A stretch of DNA of 48,228 bases from a virus: positions 1 through 48,228 of the IMG/VR virus record IMGVR_UViG_3300025117_000095; one strand, given 5' to 3'. Below are positions 13,334 through 23,089 of this stretch, one piece after another (the stretch's first letter is position 1; every line of letters starts with the position of its first letter). The translations under genes and the position numbers were made by a program. The notes below the pieces were generated by a model. It saw nothing but the letters and a program-made list of their open reading frames with translations. It was not told the origin of the DNA and did not search any database.

Positions 13334-14791
13334 GTGAAGGTCAAGCTCCTCAACCAGCGCCGCCCGGGCCACGACATCGAGCGCCTCGAGCGCCTCGACG
13401 CCTTGTGCGAGGGCGGGCCCGATTGGCATGAGAAGCAGGCCGAGTGGTTCCCTCAACGCGCCGTGGAGCCCGACGACGTCTACATCGAGCGCCTCGCCCT
13501 CCTGACCTACCAGCCACACGCGGGCTCGGTGGTCTCCCTCCTCTCCGCCCTCCTGTTCTCCGAGGCTCCCCAGGTCGAAGGCCTGGATGGGGACTACTAC
13601 GCCGCCCTGCTCAACGACTGCGACGGCGCGGGGACGCCCTGGCGGCGCTGGTGGCGGGACGCCCTCACGGATGCCCAGGTGGGTCGCGTCGCCTATGCCT
13701 GGGTCAACCTCCCCGCCCGGTCTCCCGACCTCGCCATCGCATCCCGAGGCGAGGAGGAACGGGCCGGTCTTCTGGACGCCTACCTCGTCCCCATCGAAGC
13801 CTGCCACGTGCTCGACTGGGAGGAGGACTCCCGAGGCAACCTCCGCTGGATGCTCTGGCGGGACACGGTCTCCGAGCGGCCGTCCCCCGATTCCCCCCGG
13901 CAGGTGACCTGGCGCTGGACGGCGGTGGATGCGACGAGCATCCGACGGTGGACATGGACCGCCACCGAGCAGAAGATCGTCCCGGTCGACGAGGATGAGG
14001 CTACCGAGCAGCCCGCCATCGCGCATGGTATCGGGCGCATCCCCGTCGTGCGGCTCCAACTCCCCGAAGATCTATGGACGATGTCCTTCCTCGAGGACGC
14101 GGCCATCGCCGCCACCCGGGCACGCAACGAGCACTCGTGGGCGCTACACCAGTCCGCCAGCGAACTGCTCGTCCTCAAGTCGAAGTGGGAAGACACCAAG
14201 CCAGTTCTTGGGCATGCCCACTACCTGCAGATCGGGCGGGACAAGGATGGCGAGGACTCTGCCCAGTACATCGGCCCCTCCGGCGTCGCCCTCCAGTTCC
14301 TCGAGAACGACGTCAAGGCGACTCGCGAGGAGTTGTTCCGCCTGGTCCGCCAGATGGCGCTTGCGGCCGACAGCGACGCCACGGCATCCCGGCTCTCAGG
14401 TGCGTCCAAGTCGAAGGACTGGATGGCGCTGGAGATTATCCTCTCCAGCTACCAGGACCTCGCCCTGCAGGCGATGACCGAGACCCTACGGCTCATCGCC
14501 TCCATTCGAAACGACGACCCCGCCGACGTCCACGTCGCCGGACTCGACGCCTGGCAGACCGAGGACCTCGACGTCGCGCTCAACAACGCGACCCTGGCTC
14601 AAGGCCTGGGCATCCAGTCGCCGACCCTCCAACGCTCCCTGCACAAGCGCCTCGCCCTGCGCCTGGTGCCCGACGCCACCGAGGACGAGAAGGCGGCCAT
14701 CGCCGGCGAGCTGGACGACGCCGACTACGACGCGCCCGTCTACCAACCCCCTCCACCGCCCTTCACGGGCGACAAGCCTCCCGCGGCGTAA
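13334..14791 (+). CDS. Portal protein
   Basis: 485 aa, GTG start three bases after the terminase stop. YIERLALLTYQPHAGSVVSLLSALLF, the stem-like middle (DVKATREELFRLVRQMALAADSDA) and the C-terminal helices fit a DUF4055-like portal; the size is typical. The tail is Pro-rich (PPPPPF). It forms the dodecameric DNA channel at one capsid vertex. Assignment rests on order between terminase and scaffold and on the overall fold pattern. Confidence 0.8.
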   Translation: MKVKLLNQRRPGHDIERLERLDALCEGGPDWHEKQAEWFPQRAVEPDDVYIERLALLTYQPHAGSVVSLLSALLFSEAPQVEGLDGDYYAALLNDCDGAGTPWRRWWRDALTDAQVGRVAYAWVNLPARSPDLAIASRGEEERAGLLDAYLVPIEACHVLDWEEDSRGNLRWMLWRDTVSERPSPDSPRQVTWRWTAVDATSIRRWTWTATEQKIVPVDEDEATEQPAIAHGIGRIPVVRLQLPEDLWTMSFLEDAAIAATRARNEHSWALHQSASELLVLKSKWEDTKPVLGHAHYLQIGRDKDGEDSAQYIGPSGVALQFLENDVKATREELFRLVRQMALAADSDATASRLSGASKSKDWMALEIILSSYQDLALQAMTETLRLIASIRNDDPADVHVAGLDAWQTEDLDVALNNATLAQGLGIQSPTLQRSLHKRLALRLVPDATEDEKAAIAGELDDADYDAPVYQPPPPPFTGDKPPAA

Positions 14792-14803
14792 CCGGAGTTT
14801 CCC

Positions 14804-15487
14804 ATGGCCCTCGACAAGGCCGATCTCGACAAGATCACCGAGATGATCAACGGCTCGCTCACGGGCGACGCCTTCACCCGCACCATCGGCGAGGCGGTGT
14901 CCGCAGGCCTCAAGCCGGCCCTGGCGAAGATCGACGAGACCATCGCCACCAAGGTCACCGAGGCCACCAAGGACCTCAAGAAGCCTGATGGCGACGGCCG
15001 CGGAGCGGACGGCAAGTTCAAGCCCGACGCCAAGGACGACGCCAACGCGCGCCTCCAGGCCGTCGAGAAGCAGCTCGTCGACGCAAACAAGGCCCGCGAG
15101 GAGTCCGAGAACGCCCGCAGGCGCGACCAGCTCCACGCCGCGGCGAAGGATGCCCTGGCGAAGGCTGGTGTACCGACCGAGCGCATCCGCCACGCCATGG
15201 CGGTGCTCCAGCAGGATGGTGTCCTCGACTTCGCCGCGGACGGCTCGCCCGGCTTCAAGGGCAAGGACAAGTACGGCCAGCCCGCGGTCCTCCCCCTCGA
15301 GGAGGGCGCCACCGCCTGGATCAAGACCGATGATGGCAAGGCGTTCCTCCCGCCCACCAATGTCCAGGGCACGGGGGACGGCGCCGGATCCCGCCCGATC
15401 GTGCGTGGCGCGGACGGCAAGGTCGATGTCGCGTCCCTCCGAGGGCGCATCGGCGCCGCCGTCATGGGCGCGAACGTTTCCGAGTAG
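14804..15487 (+). CDS. Head scaffolding protein
   Basis: 227 aa; GGAG-like site before the ATG. A highly charged helical middle (NARLQAVEKQLVDANKAREESENARRRDQL) and Lys/Asp-rich linkers are typical of scaffolds placed between portal and capsid. The C-terminal domain (about 130-227) is compact. No protease motif is seen. Confidence 0.75.
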   Translation: MALDKADLDKITEMINGSLTGDAFTRTIGEAVSAGLKPALAKIDETIATKVTEATKDLKKPDGDGRGADGKFKPDAKDDANARLQAVEKQLVDANKAREESENARRRDQLHAAAKDALAKAGVPTERIRHAMAVLQQDGVLDFAADGSPGFKGKDKYGQPAVLPLEEGATAWIKTDDGKAFLPPTNVQGTGDGAGSRPIVRGADGKVDVASLRGRIGAAVMGANVSE

Positions 15488-15555
15488 GGCGCGAGCCCTG
15501 ATCCTGGGCGAAAGCCCGTCACCCACGGCCACCCGGCCGCACATACGAGGTAGAA

Positions 15556-16629
15556 ATGGCCGCCCTCACGCTGGCAACCATCTCGGCCGTCCTCTCGACC
15601 GTCTACGCGGACCCGATGGCCAACAACATCAACCGGCAGGTTGTCCTGCCCAATCTGCTCGCGGTCGAGAACGACCGGAACAGTTCGTGCCTGTGGACCG
15701 CGAAGTTCACGGGCCGCTCCACAGCGGGCGCCAAGGCCGAGGGCTTCGATGCGGTCGACGGCGACTTCTCGACGAACGCCCGGGCGCAGGCCTCCCTCAC
15801 CTGGGCCGAGTACTTCGCCTTCGCGAAGGTGAGCGGCCTCTCCCAGGCCATCGGCGTCCAGAACGCCACGCCGGGCATGAGCAACGATCCCCTCGCCGAG
15901 GAGATCAACGACGCCATCGACGAGCTCGCCCTCGTTCTCTCCGGCCACACCTACTCCGGCAGCGTCGTCGCCTCCCCCGTCCAGATCGAAGGACTCGCCC
16001 GGGCTGTCACGGCGACGGGAGTCTATGCGGGCGTCGACCAGGGAACCTACAGCGAATGGGCCGCCGGCGTCCAGACACTGGCCACCGCCTCCCTCTCGAT
16101 CGCGAACCTCCGGACCAAGCTCCATCGTCCCTTCAAGGACAACTGCGGCATGTGGCCCGAGTTCGTGACCTGCCCGGGTACGGTGTTCGATGCGGTCTGC
16201 GCCCTGTTCACCGACCAGACTCGGATCATGATCGACCAGGTGACCACGCAGGCCAGGGGCACGGTCAACCTCAAGGCCGCCGGCGGCTTCCGGGCCGTAG
16301 AGGTGGACGGCATCCCCTACATCGAAGACAGGCACTGCACGGCGGCCACCTTCCACGCCCTGCACAGCTCCACCCTTTCGTACCGCCAGGTCCCCCCGGC
16401 ATCGTCGCAGGTGTCGCCGGAGGTCCTGCGGGCCGCCATCAAGCAGCTCACCGGCGTCAACCTCCAGATCGACGAGGTGGCCGCCATGCTGGTGCGTGGC
16501 TCCAGCCGCCTGCAGCCCTACATCGAGGCGCTCGCCAAGACCGGCGACAGCCAGAAGATGATGGTGAAGTGGTACGGCCAGCTCCGCCTGAAGCACCGCA
16601 ACCGGGCGAGCAAGCTCACCCTCACCTGA
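15556..16629 (+). CDS. Major capsid protein
   Basis: 357 aa, ATG preceded by GAGGTAGAA. Position directly after the scaffold, size, and a sequence rich in Ala/Thr strands without enzymatic motifs fit an HK97-fold capsid subunit. The N-terminus (STVYADPMANNINRQVVLPNLLAVENDRNSS) has the N-arm character of this group. Not matched to a named family by motif. Confidence 0.8.
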   Translation: MAALTLATISAVLSTVYADPMANNINRQVVLPNLLAVENDRNSSCLWTAKFTGRSTAGAKAEGFDAVDGDFSTNARAQASLTWAEYFAFAKVSGLSQAIGVQNATPGMSNDPLAEEINDAIDELALVLSGHTYSGSVVASPVQIEGLARAVTATGVYAGVDQGTYSEWAAGVQTLATASLSIANLRTKLHRPFKDNCGMWPEFVTCPGTVFDAVCALFTDQTRIMIDQVTTQARGTVNLKAAGGFRAVEVDGIPYIEDRHCTAATFHALHSSTLSYRQVPPASSQVSPEVLRAAIKQLTGVNLQIDEVAAMLVRGSSRLQPYIEALAKTGDSQKMMVKWYGQLRLKHRNRASKLTLT

Positions 16630-16779
16630 TCCTGACCCTCCCGGGGCCGGATGAGCCAGAACGGGCGCGGCCCGTACCTTTCCGGTCCCATCGTTTCGCC
16701 ACTGGCCGCGGAAGTCGCGTCAGCGCCCGCGGGCCAGCCTCTCTTTCATGGGCCTCACGCCCGCTTTCAAGGAGTCACC

Positions 16780-19065
16780 ATGGGAACCCAACGCAAGACC
16801 GGCGGCCGTGAGGAGCTCGACGCCCTGTGGGCGCAGGTCGAGGCCATCCTCGCCGACTACACCTCCGGACTCACCGGCACCGTCGCGGCCATCCGCCGCG
16901 TGAACACCGCCCTGCTCGATCGGCAGAAGCTCGGCGCCATCATCGTCGACCTCGGAGTCCTCCGGACGCCCGTGGTTGCGCTCATCACCGACTACACCGC
17001 GGGTCGGGCCGAGGTGGTCAAGCTCGTCACCGACATCACCAGCCTCCTTGCCCGATTCAACGCGGGCCTGGTCGCCCGGGCGCCGCACGCGGCCCTCATC
17101 GCCGATGTCACGGCCGTCCGGACGAAGCTCCTGACCGCAGGCGCCGACCTCGCGGCGCTGCGCTCCCCGCTCATGGCTGCGCTGCGTCGGGTGAACACCC
17201 AGCCCCTCGCCCGGTCCCCCCTGGCGGCCATCGTCACCGACCTCACGGACCTCCGCACGAAGCTCGCGGCCGCGGTGGTCGACCTCGGCAACTATCGGAC
17301 CCAGCACGGAAACACCGTGACGGACCTGACGGCCCTCATCCAGCGGGCGAACCTTGGCGCCACGACGAGCGCGGACATCGCCGCCGGAACGACCAACGGG
17401 AAGATCAAGTCGCAGCGCGACGTCCACTACAAGGCATTTGGGATCTCCTACGCCAAGGTTGCCACCGACGACCTCTTCGATCTCTCGGGTCTCCTGCCCA
17501 ACGTCGCGGCGGACCGGCATCGGGCCGTGTGGCTGCTCTTGGACTATGCGGGGACGGCGACCGTGTCGCAAGGGACGGATGCGCTCGATGAGGACGCCGC
17601 CCTCGCCGCCCTCCCCGCCCTCGGCGGAGCGTTGGCCCCGATCGGTGTGTTCCTCGCAGGGCACAACTGCAACTTCGCCAACGCGCTCGGCGGCCAGGGT
17701 GACTTCATCAACGGCTGGCCCAACGGAATCACCGGCCTGGCGTCCCAGCCCGCCATCACCGCCACGGCGCCGGCGACGCTCTCCACCACGGCCAACCTCG
17801 GTCTAGCGGACGGCGCCGCCGCCGGAAAGATCAAGACCCGCGCCGACCAGGAGTACATCATCGGCGGGCGGATCTACACCAAGGCGGCCACCGACAACCT
17901 GTGGGACCTCTCGGCCGAGGTCGATACCGACGCCACGCACTACAGGGCCTATTGGCTCTACCTGGACTCGGCCGGTACCGCGACGTTCGTGGCGGGTGCC
18001 GACACCGAGACGAGCGAGGACCTGGCCATCGCGGCGCTGCCCGCCGAGGTCTCCACGAAGTGTCCCATTGGCGTCTACGTCGCGGGGCCCTCCACGGACT
18101 TCGACAACATCCTCGGGCTCGACAACTACGGGACCTACTACGACGGTCGCCCGACCGCCGCGGCCGATCCCGCGGCCCTCACCTACGCCGACCCTGCGGC
18201 CATCAGCGCCACGGCCAACCTCGGCATCGCGAACGGCGGCACGGATGGCTTCCTCAAGACCCAGGCCGACAGCGAGTTCGCCATCGCGGGGTCCCACTAC
18301 CGCAAGGCCGCGGCCGACGACGTCTGGGACCTCCACTCCGAGGTCGACACGGATGGCACCCACTACCGCGCCTACTGGCTGTACGTGAACGCCGCCGGAA
18401 CGGCGAGCTTCGCGGCCGGTACCGACGAGACCAGCGCCGAAGCCGCAGTGGCCGCCCTCCCCACCCTCGATGCCGCAAAGGCCGTTCTGGGTGTCTACGC
18501 CGCCGGACCCTCGACGGACTTCAACGGCGTCGCCGGTCTTGCGGCCCAGGGCACCCTCTACGACGGCTACCCCGCCGCCCTCGCCAAGACCGCCAGTGCT
18601 CCCGCGGCCGTCACCGCGGCGACGCCCGCCGCCATCTCGACGGACACCACCCTCGCCATCGGCAACGGCGGCACCGCCGGTCGTCTCCGGACCAACGCCG
18701 ACCTCGAGTACATGATCTCCGGGGTCGTGTACCGGAAGGCGGCCACCGACAACTTGTGGAACCTCGCCGGCGAGACGGACACGACGGGCGCTCAGTACAG
18801 GGCCTACTGGCTCTACCTGGACGCCGGAGGCAACGCCTCGTTCGCCGCGGGCACGAACGCCGCGTCGGGTGCTGGCGCCATCGCCGCCCTCCCAGCGGAG
18901 ACGTCCACGAAGTGCCCGGTGGGCTGCTTCGTCGCCTCGCCGTCCTGCGACTTCGACGCCGGCGGCGGACTCGCCGCCCAGGGCACCCTCTACGACGGGC
19001 GCCCCGTCGCGGCCTCCGACCCCAGCGCCATCACGGCGACCTCGACCACCCTCATCCACGCCTGA
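16780..19065 (+). CDS. Repeat-built capsid-associated or decoration/fibre protein
   Basis: 761 aa; ATG 16780 is fixed by AAGGAG seven bases upstream. Residues about 10-195 are helical heptad-like repeats (ILADYTSGLTGTVAAIRRVN; ITDYTAGRAEVVKLVTDI; LIADVTAVRTKLLTAGADL). Then come four tandem units of about 115-140 residues sharing GKIKT-type, YTKAATDNLWDLS, YRAYWLYLDSAGTATF, IAALPAE and FDxxxGLxxxGTLYDGRP elements. Located right after the capsid gene, it may be a head decoration or fibre with a trimeric coiled stalk. No family recognised. Confidence 0.65.
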   Translation: MGTQRKTGGREELDALWAQVEAILADYTSGLTGTVAAIRRVNTALLDRQKLGAIIVDLGVLRTPVVALITDYTAGRAEVVKLVTDITSLLARFNAGLVARAPHAALIADVTAVRTKLLTAGADLAALRSPLMAALRRVNTQPLARSPLAAIVTDLTDLRTKLAAAVVDLGNYRTQHGNTVTDLTALIQRANLGATTSADIAAGTTNGKIKSQRDVHYKAFGISYAKVATDDLFDLSGLLPNVAADRHRAVWLLLDYAGTATVSQGTDALDEDAALAALPALGGALAPIGVFLAGHNCNFANALGGQGDFINGWPNGITGLASQPAITATAPATLSTTANLGLADGAAAGKIKTRADQEYIIGGRIYTKAATDNLWDLSAEVDTDATHYRAYWLYLDSAGTATFVAGADTETSEDLAIAALPAEVSTKCPIGVYVAGPSTDFDNILGLDNYGTYYDGRPTAAADPAALTYADPAAISATANLGIANGGTDGFLKTQADSEFAIAGSHYRKAAADDVWDLHSEVDTDGTHYRAYWLYVNAAGTASFAAGTDETSAEAAVAALPTLDAAKAVLGVYAAGPSTDFNGVAGLAAQGTLYDGYPAALAKTASAPAAVTAATPAAISTDTTLAIGNGGTAGRLRTNADLEYMISGVVYRKAATDNLWNLAGETDTTGAQYRAYWLYLDAGGNASFAAGTNAASGAGAIAALPAETSTKCPVGCFVASPSCDFDAGGGLAAQGTLYDGRPVAASDPSAITATSTTLIHA

Positions 19066-19076
19066 TCGGGTGATCT

Positions 19077-19439
19077 GTGGCTCTCTCCAACGCGAACAAG
19101 GCCGCCGTGAGGCGGTTCCTGGGTTTCCCCGACGTGAACCGCCAGGGGCACTACGCGCTGGAGGGAGCCCTGATCTCCCTGTCCGCCGATGGCGAAACCA
19201 TCGTGACGGGTCTGCTCACCCAGCTCGCCACCATCCAGACGGCTCTGACGTCCTCGTGGAGCCGCCAGAAGGTCCTCGTCGCAGAGGAGATCACCCTTGC
19301 TGGCCCTGGTGAGATCCAGGCGCTTCGCGCCGAGGGTCGGCGCCTCGCCGGCGAGCTCGCCGGGACCCTCGACATCGAGATCCACCGGGACGTGTTCTCG
19401 TCGGGCAATGGCGCCGCCGGCGTTTGCCGTCGTGGGTAG
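19077..19439 (+). CDS. Head-tail connector protein
   Basis: 120 aa from GTG 19077. Mostly helical (ANKAAVRRFLGFPDVNRQGHYALEGALISL, then EIQALRAEGRRLAGELAGTLDIEI). Size, helical content and place after the head genes suit a gp6-like adaptor. Assignment by position. Confidence 0.6.
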   Translation: MALSNANKAAVRRFLGFPDVNRQGHYALEGALISLSADGETIVTGLLTQLATIQTALTSSWSRQKVLVAEEITLAGPGEIQALRAEGRRLAGELAGTLDIEIHRDVFSSGNGAAGVCRRG

Positions 19440-19442
19440 CCC

Positions 19443-19853
19443 ATGACCCTCCGAGACGACCTCATCCCCACCGTGGACGAAGCCCGAGGCCTGGTCGACG
19501 AGCTCGGGTTCCGGATGCACGCCGTGGTGGTCCGCAAGACCACCTGGTCGGGCGGAGAAGTAGGCAAGGGCACCGCGTCCCATGTCGACGTCACCCTCTC
19601 CCCCAAGCCCAAGGTGGCGAGTCCCCCGCCCCACCATGTCTTTGCCGCGCCCGGCAAGTACCAGGACGGCGACCTGACTGTCTCGCGGATCTCCGCCCTC
19701 TACACCGAGTCCCAGCTCACCGGTGGGACCCTGACGGTTGGGCAGGAGGTCGTCTGGCTGATCGACGGGGAACGCTACCTCCTCGTCGGCAAGCCGGATA
19801 GGAAGCCCCTCGAGTGGCGGGTGCAGCTCCGCAAGCGAGTTGCCCGCACCTGA
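19443..19853 (+). CDS. Head closure/neck protein
   Basis: 136 aa. Beta-rich (MHAVVVRKTTWSGGEVGKGT, then LTVGQEVVWLIDGERYLLVGKPDR, then WRVQLRKRV), like the small beta-barrel head-closure proteins at this position. Starts three bases after the previous gene. Confidence 0.6.
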   Translation: MTLRDDLIPTVDEARGLVDELGFRMHAVVVRKTTWSGGEVGKGTASHVDVTLSPKPKVASPPPHHVFAAPGKYQDGDLTVSRISALYTESQLTGGTLTVGQEVVWLIDGERYLLVGKPDRKPLEWRVQLRKRVART

Positions 19854-19863
19854 GAGGGCAGCC

Positions 19864-20052
19864 ATGGAAAAGAAGATCGGCCTCGACAGCATGTGGGATG
19901 ACGACGAGGACATCGACGACGAGGACTTCGACCCCGACGGCGACGGAGAACCCGCTCCGTTGCCCACCCGCCTGATGGTGGAGCAGCCCGAGAATGGCCA
20001 TCGTCATCCGGAAGCCCGGCCAGATCGGCGCCCTGCTAAGAAGACAGCTTGA
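19864..20052 (+). CDS. Small acidic protein in the neck cluster
   Basis: 62 aa; AGAGGG site before ATG 19864. The first half is strongly acidic (MWDDDEDIDDEDFDPDGDGE); the last part, overlapping the next gene by 59 bp, is basic. The acidic segment could be a DNA mimic or assembly clamp. Function unknown. Confidence 0.5.
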   Translation: MEKKIGLDSMWDDDEDIDDEDFDPDGDGEPAPLPTRLMVEQPENGHRHPEARPDRRPAKKTA

Positions 20053-20485
20053 GCGGGACCGCGATCTCGTCGCGAGGGTAGCCCTCGAGACCGCGCAACG
20101 AGGGCTGGCGAAGGCCATCGCCGAGACGGACCGCCAGGGCCTCGTGGACCGTGGGACCTTCAAGCTCTCCTGGAAGGCCGAACGGGTTCCGGGCGGCGCC
20201 GAGCTGCGCAACGATGCACCCTACGCGGCCGTCATCGAGTACGGCCGGCGTCCGGGTCGCCCGGGGCCTCCCCTCGCACCGATCCTGGCCTGGGTTCATC
20301 GCAAGTTGGTGGCCAACGGCCAGGTGCAGGAGAAGGACGCCGAGGAAGCCGCCCGCGACATCCGCGACAAGATCCACTTCGCCGGCTCCCCCCCCCACCA
20401 CATCCTGACCGACCTGGTCCCCGACCTGCGCCGGTGGTTCAAGACGGAAGCGCTCCGGAGGCTCAAGCGGCGCCATGGCAACTGA
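19994..20485 (+). CDS. HK97 gp10-like neck/tail-completion protein
   Basis: 163 aa. Basic helical start (LLRRQLERDRDLVARVALETAQRGLAKAIAETD), then GTFKLSWKAE and ELRNDAPYAAVIEYGRRPG, the familiar HK97-gp10 pattern of AxYAxxxExGxxP. Overlaps the next gene by 11 bp. Confidence 0.75.
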   Translation: MAIVIRKPGQIGALLRRQLERDRDLVARVALETAQRGLAKAIAETDRQGLVDRGTFKLSWKAERVPGGAELRNDAPYAAVIEYGRRPGRPGPPLAPILAWVHRKLVANGQVQEKDAEEAARDIRDKIHFAGSPPHHILTDLVPDLRRWFKTEALRRLKRRHGN

Positions 20486-21062
20486 ATCCGCCGTCGCCGC
20501 GCTGGACGCCCTCGTCACCTACTTCCAGTCCGCCCTCGGCTCATCGTTCCGGGTGCGCCGGGGCTGGCCGGAACCCGGAGTTGACCTCGACCTCCAGACC
20601 GGCCCGGTCCTGACCCTCTTCACCTCCGGCGAAGGCGACCACGAGTCCGTCTCGCCCTACCAGGTGGATGCGGCCACGGTCTCCGAGAGCATCACAGTCA
20701 CCTACAAGACCGCCAACCTCAAGTTCCGGGCACAGCTCGACCTCTGGGCGCAGTACCGCTACGCGCGTGACCAGGCAGCCACATCGGTCGGCGCCGTTCT
20801 GCACAATGACCTGCCCTTCACGACAGGCCTGGTCCTGACAACCACCCCGGGTCGCCCTGTGCACGCGGTCGCCCGGGCCCTGAACTTCCCCGACGATGGC
20901 GAATCCGTCGCCGCCGGCGAGTGGCGCCGTACGTGGATGCTCGATGTCCAGACCGACGAGGTCGGCACCGTCGCGTGGACGCCCGCGGCCACCATCGCCA
21001 TCGAGCTCGACGCCGAGTCGCAAGGCTCCACGAGCAGCGCCTCCATCGAAATCACGACCTGA
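20475..21062 (+). CDS. Tail completion/terminator protein
   Basis: 195 aa. Helix start (AVAALDALVTYFQSALG) followed by beta strands (ESITVTYKTANLKFRAQLDLWAQYRYARDQA). It lies just before the sheath gene, the usual place of the tail terminator. Assignment by fold pattern and position. Confidence 0.6.
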   Translation: MATESAVAALDALVTYFQSALGSSFRVRRGWPEPGVDLDLQTGPVLTLFTSGEGDHESVSPYQVDAATVSESITVTYKTANLKFRAQLDLWAQYRYARDQAATSVGAVLHNDLPFTTGLVLTTTPGRPVHAVARALNFPDDGESVAAGEWRRTWMLDVQTDEVGTVAWTPAATIAIELDAESQGSTSSASIEITT

Positions 21063-21089
21063 CGGCCCTCTGGGCCGAGGAGCAGCATC

Positions 21090-22583
21090 ATGGGTGGATC
21101 CCTCGTCCGCAAGGTGACCGGCGCCAGCGGCATCGGCTACGGCGTCAACCTCTGGGAGGTCTCGCCTCCCCGCTCGGTGACCGGCGAAGCCCTCAACGTC
21201 ATCGGCATGGTCGCGGAGCTGCCTTGGGGGGATGTGGATGTCATCACCACGGTGACCAATCCCGCCGAGTTCTTCGCGACGTTCTACCCCAACGAGTTCG
21301 ACGCGGCGGTGAAGGACTACACGACCTACCGGGCCATCCTGGCACTCCTCAACAAGCCCATCTTCACGAAGGGCGGCCTCAAGATCGTCCGCGTCGGGGC
21401 CACCAGCCAGGTCAAGGCCTTCAAGACCGATACCGGCACGGGTACCGTCACCTGCACGGCGAAATGCTTCGGAGCGCTCGGCAACCAGATCAAGCGCCAG
21501 TGGACGGCCGCCACCGACCTGGATGCGCTCAAGCGGAACCTGGTCATCACCATCGGCAGCCAGTACTCGGCGACCTACGAAAACCTCACCGTGGCCAACG
21601 TCGATCAGGTGGACGACCCCTTCGTCACCGTGACGAAGAACACGCTCACGGTGTTCCCCGTGGCGGGTTCGGCCGAGGCCCTCGCAACGGGGTCCGATGG
21701 GGCCGCGGTGGCCGGCGACTACGTCGGGTCGGGCGGTTCGGAGAAGGGCATCCAGCTCTTCTACGGCGAGTCCGTAAAGGTCTCGGTGCTCTTCGTCGCC
21801 GAGTGCCCCTCCGCCCTGCTAAACGCGGTCAACGCGGGTCTCGAGGCCTACGTCCAGGCCTGCGACAAGGGCCTCGTGGTGCTTTGCACGGTGGACGGCC
21901 AGACCTCGGCCAACGCGATCACCTACGTCGCCGACTACCCCGACGACCGCCTCGTGTACGTCTGGCCGCGGGTAAAGACCACCAACTTCTTCGATCCGAA
22001 CGTCGCGGAGATCGAGGTGGACGGCAACGCCTTCGCCGCGGCAGCCATCGCCAACGTGGACGCCTGGCTCTCCCCGGGTGGCGCCGGCGGCGCGAAGTTC
22101 CTCACCGGCATCACCGGCCTGGAGACCGAGGCCACGTCCCGGACCACGATGGACGCCCTCTCCACCGCGGGCGTGGTGCCTTGGTTCATGTCCACCGCCA
22201 TGGGCGGCGCCATCCTCTACCGTGGCCGCACCACCGCGGTGGACGGCACCCGCATCTTCCGCCGGCGGATGACCGACTACCTCATGGACGCGATCGGCGG
22301 GTTCGCGGAACACTACGTCGAGACCCAGTTGGATCTCGTCCTCTCGGACCAGGTCCTCGGCCCCAACACCGGCGGGTTCATCGCCGCCGTGCAGCGGTTC
22401 CTCGGCAACGAGAGGTCCCAGACCCACCTCCAGTCCTTCTCGGTCGACCCCTGGTCGCAGAACACCCAGGAGGACATCGACGGCGGACGGTGGACCACCT
22501 ACCTCGCAGTCAAGTTGTATTCGATGGCGGAAGAAATCGTGCTGAAGGCCGAAATCGGGGAAACGGTCACCATCAGCGAGTAG
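21090..22583 (+). CDS. Tail sheath protein
   Basis: 497 aa; GAGGAG before the ATG. The C-terminal domain has the sheath hallmarks: RRMTDYLMDAIGGFAEHYVETQ, a short insertion, then FLGNERSQTHLQSFSVDP and a final strand set (GGRWTTYLAVKLYSMAEEIVLKAEIGETVTIS). The N-terminal domain is receptor-like and Gly/Thr-rich. The sheath makes this a contractile-tail phage. Confidence 0.9.
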   Translation: MGGSLVRKVTGASGIGYGVNLWEVSPPRSVTGEALNVIGMVAELPWGDVDVITTVTNPAEFFATFYPNEFDAAVKDYTTYRAILALLNKPIFTKGGLKIVRVGATSQVKAFKTDTGTGTVTCTAKCFGALGNQIKRQWTAATDLDALKRNLVITIGSQYSATYENLTVANVDQVDDPFVTVTKNTLTVFPVAGSAEALATGSDGAAVAGDYVGSGGSEKGIQLFYGESVKVSVLFVAECPSALLNAVNAGLEAYVQACDKGLVVLCTVDGQTSANAITYVADYPDDRLVYVWPRVKTTNFFDPNVAEIEVDGNAFAAAAIANVDAWLSPGGAGGAKFLTGITGLETEATSRTTMDALSTAGVVPWFMSTAMGGAILYRGRTTAVDGTRIFRRRMTDYLMDAIGGFAEHYVETQLDLVLSDQVLGPNTGGFIAAVQRFLGNERSQTHLQSFSVDPWSQNTQEDIDGGRWTTYLAVKLYSMAEEIVLKAEIGETVTISE

Positions 22584-22647
22584 TCGTCTCCGGCCGAGCG
22601 CGACGCATCCGTCTTCACCTGGTCCACGCGACCCGTAGGAGCATCCC

Positions 22648-23079
22648 ATGCCTGATACCAGTCTCGCGGTCGAGGGAAAGGACACCTCGATCGTCATCAC
22701 CTACGACGGCATCGTCATTCAGGCCTACGAAAGCGTGGGCTTCAAGGCGGAGCCCATCATCGGCGTCACCCGGACCAAACCGCTCGGAACCACCACGGTT
22801 TTCATCGACACCGTGCCCGAGGGGTGGAAGGTCCAGATCGACATCGAGACCTCCAAGAAGGCCGTCGACGAGTTGATGGACGTGATCATCTCCGCGGAGA
22901 CGCTCCGCCTCCCCGGCGTCCTCGCCGTGCAGGAGACCACCCGCTACCGCGACCTCACGTCGAAGTCCTACCTCTACGTCGACCTCAAGGTCACCGGCGC
23001 CCCGCGCGAAGCGAAGCGGGGGCAGGCGACCACCTACCAGCTCCAGATGGAGACTGGGATCAATCGCATCGCCGTCTGA
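22648..23079 (+). CDS. Tail tube protein
   Basis: 143 aa, beta-rich (TSIVITYDGIVIQAYESVGFKAEP, then WKVQIDIETSKKAVDELMDVIISAE, then SYLYVDLKVTG), immediately after the sheath as in most myoviruses. Size is typical. Confidence 0.8.
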   Translation: MPDTSLAVEGKDTSIVITYDGIVIQAYESVGFKAEPIIGVTRTKPLGTTTVFIDTVPEGWKVQIDIETSKKAVDELMDVIISAETLRLPGVLAVQETTRYRDLTSKSYLYVDLKVTGAPREAKRGQATTYQLQMETGINRIAV

Positions 23080-23089
23080 CGGGAGCCCC

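Noticed and set aside
14740-16596. 618-codon minus-strand open frame over scaffold and capsid genes
   Set aside because: Shadow of well-ordered structural genes, with low-complexity Gly/Val/Asp composition and no domain.
20921-22876. 651-codon plus-strand open frame over the sheath gene
   Set aside because: Out-of-frame shadow; Arg/Gly/His-rich translation, while the sheath frame shows clear family motifs.
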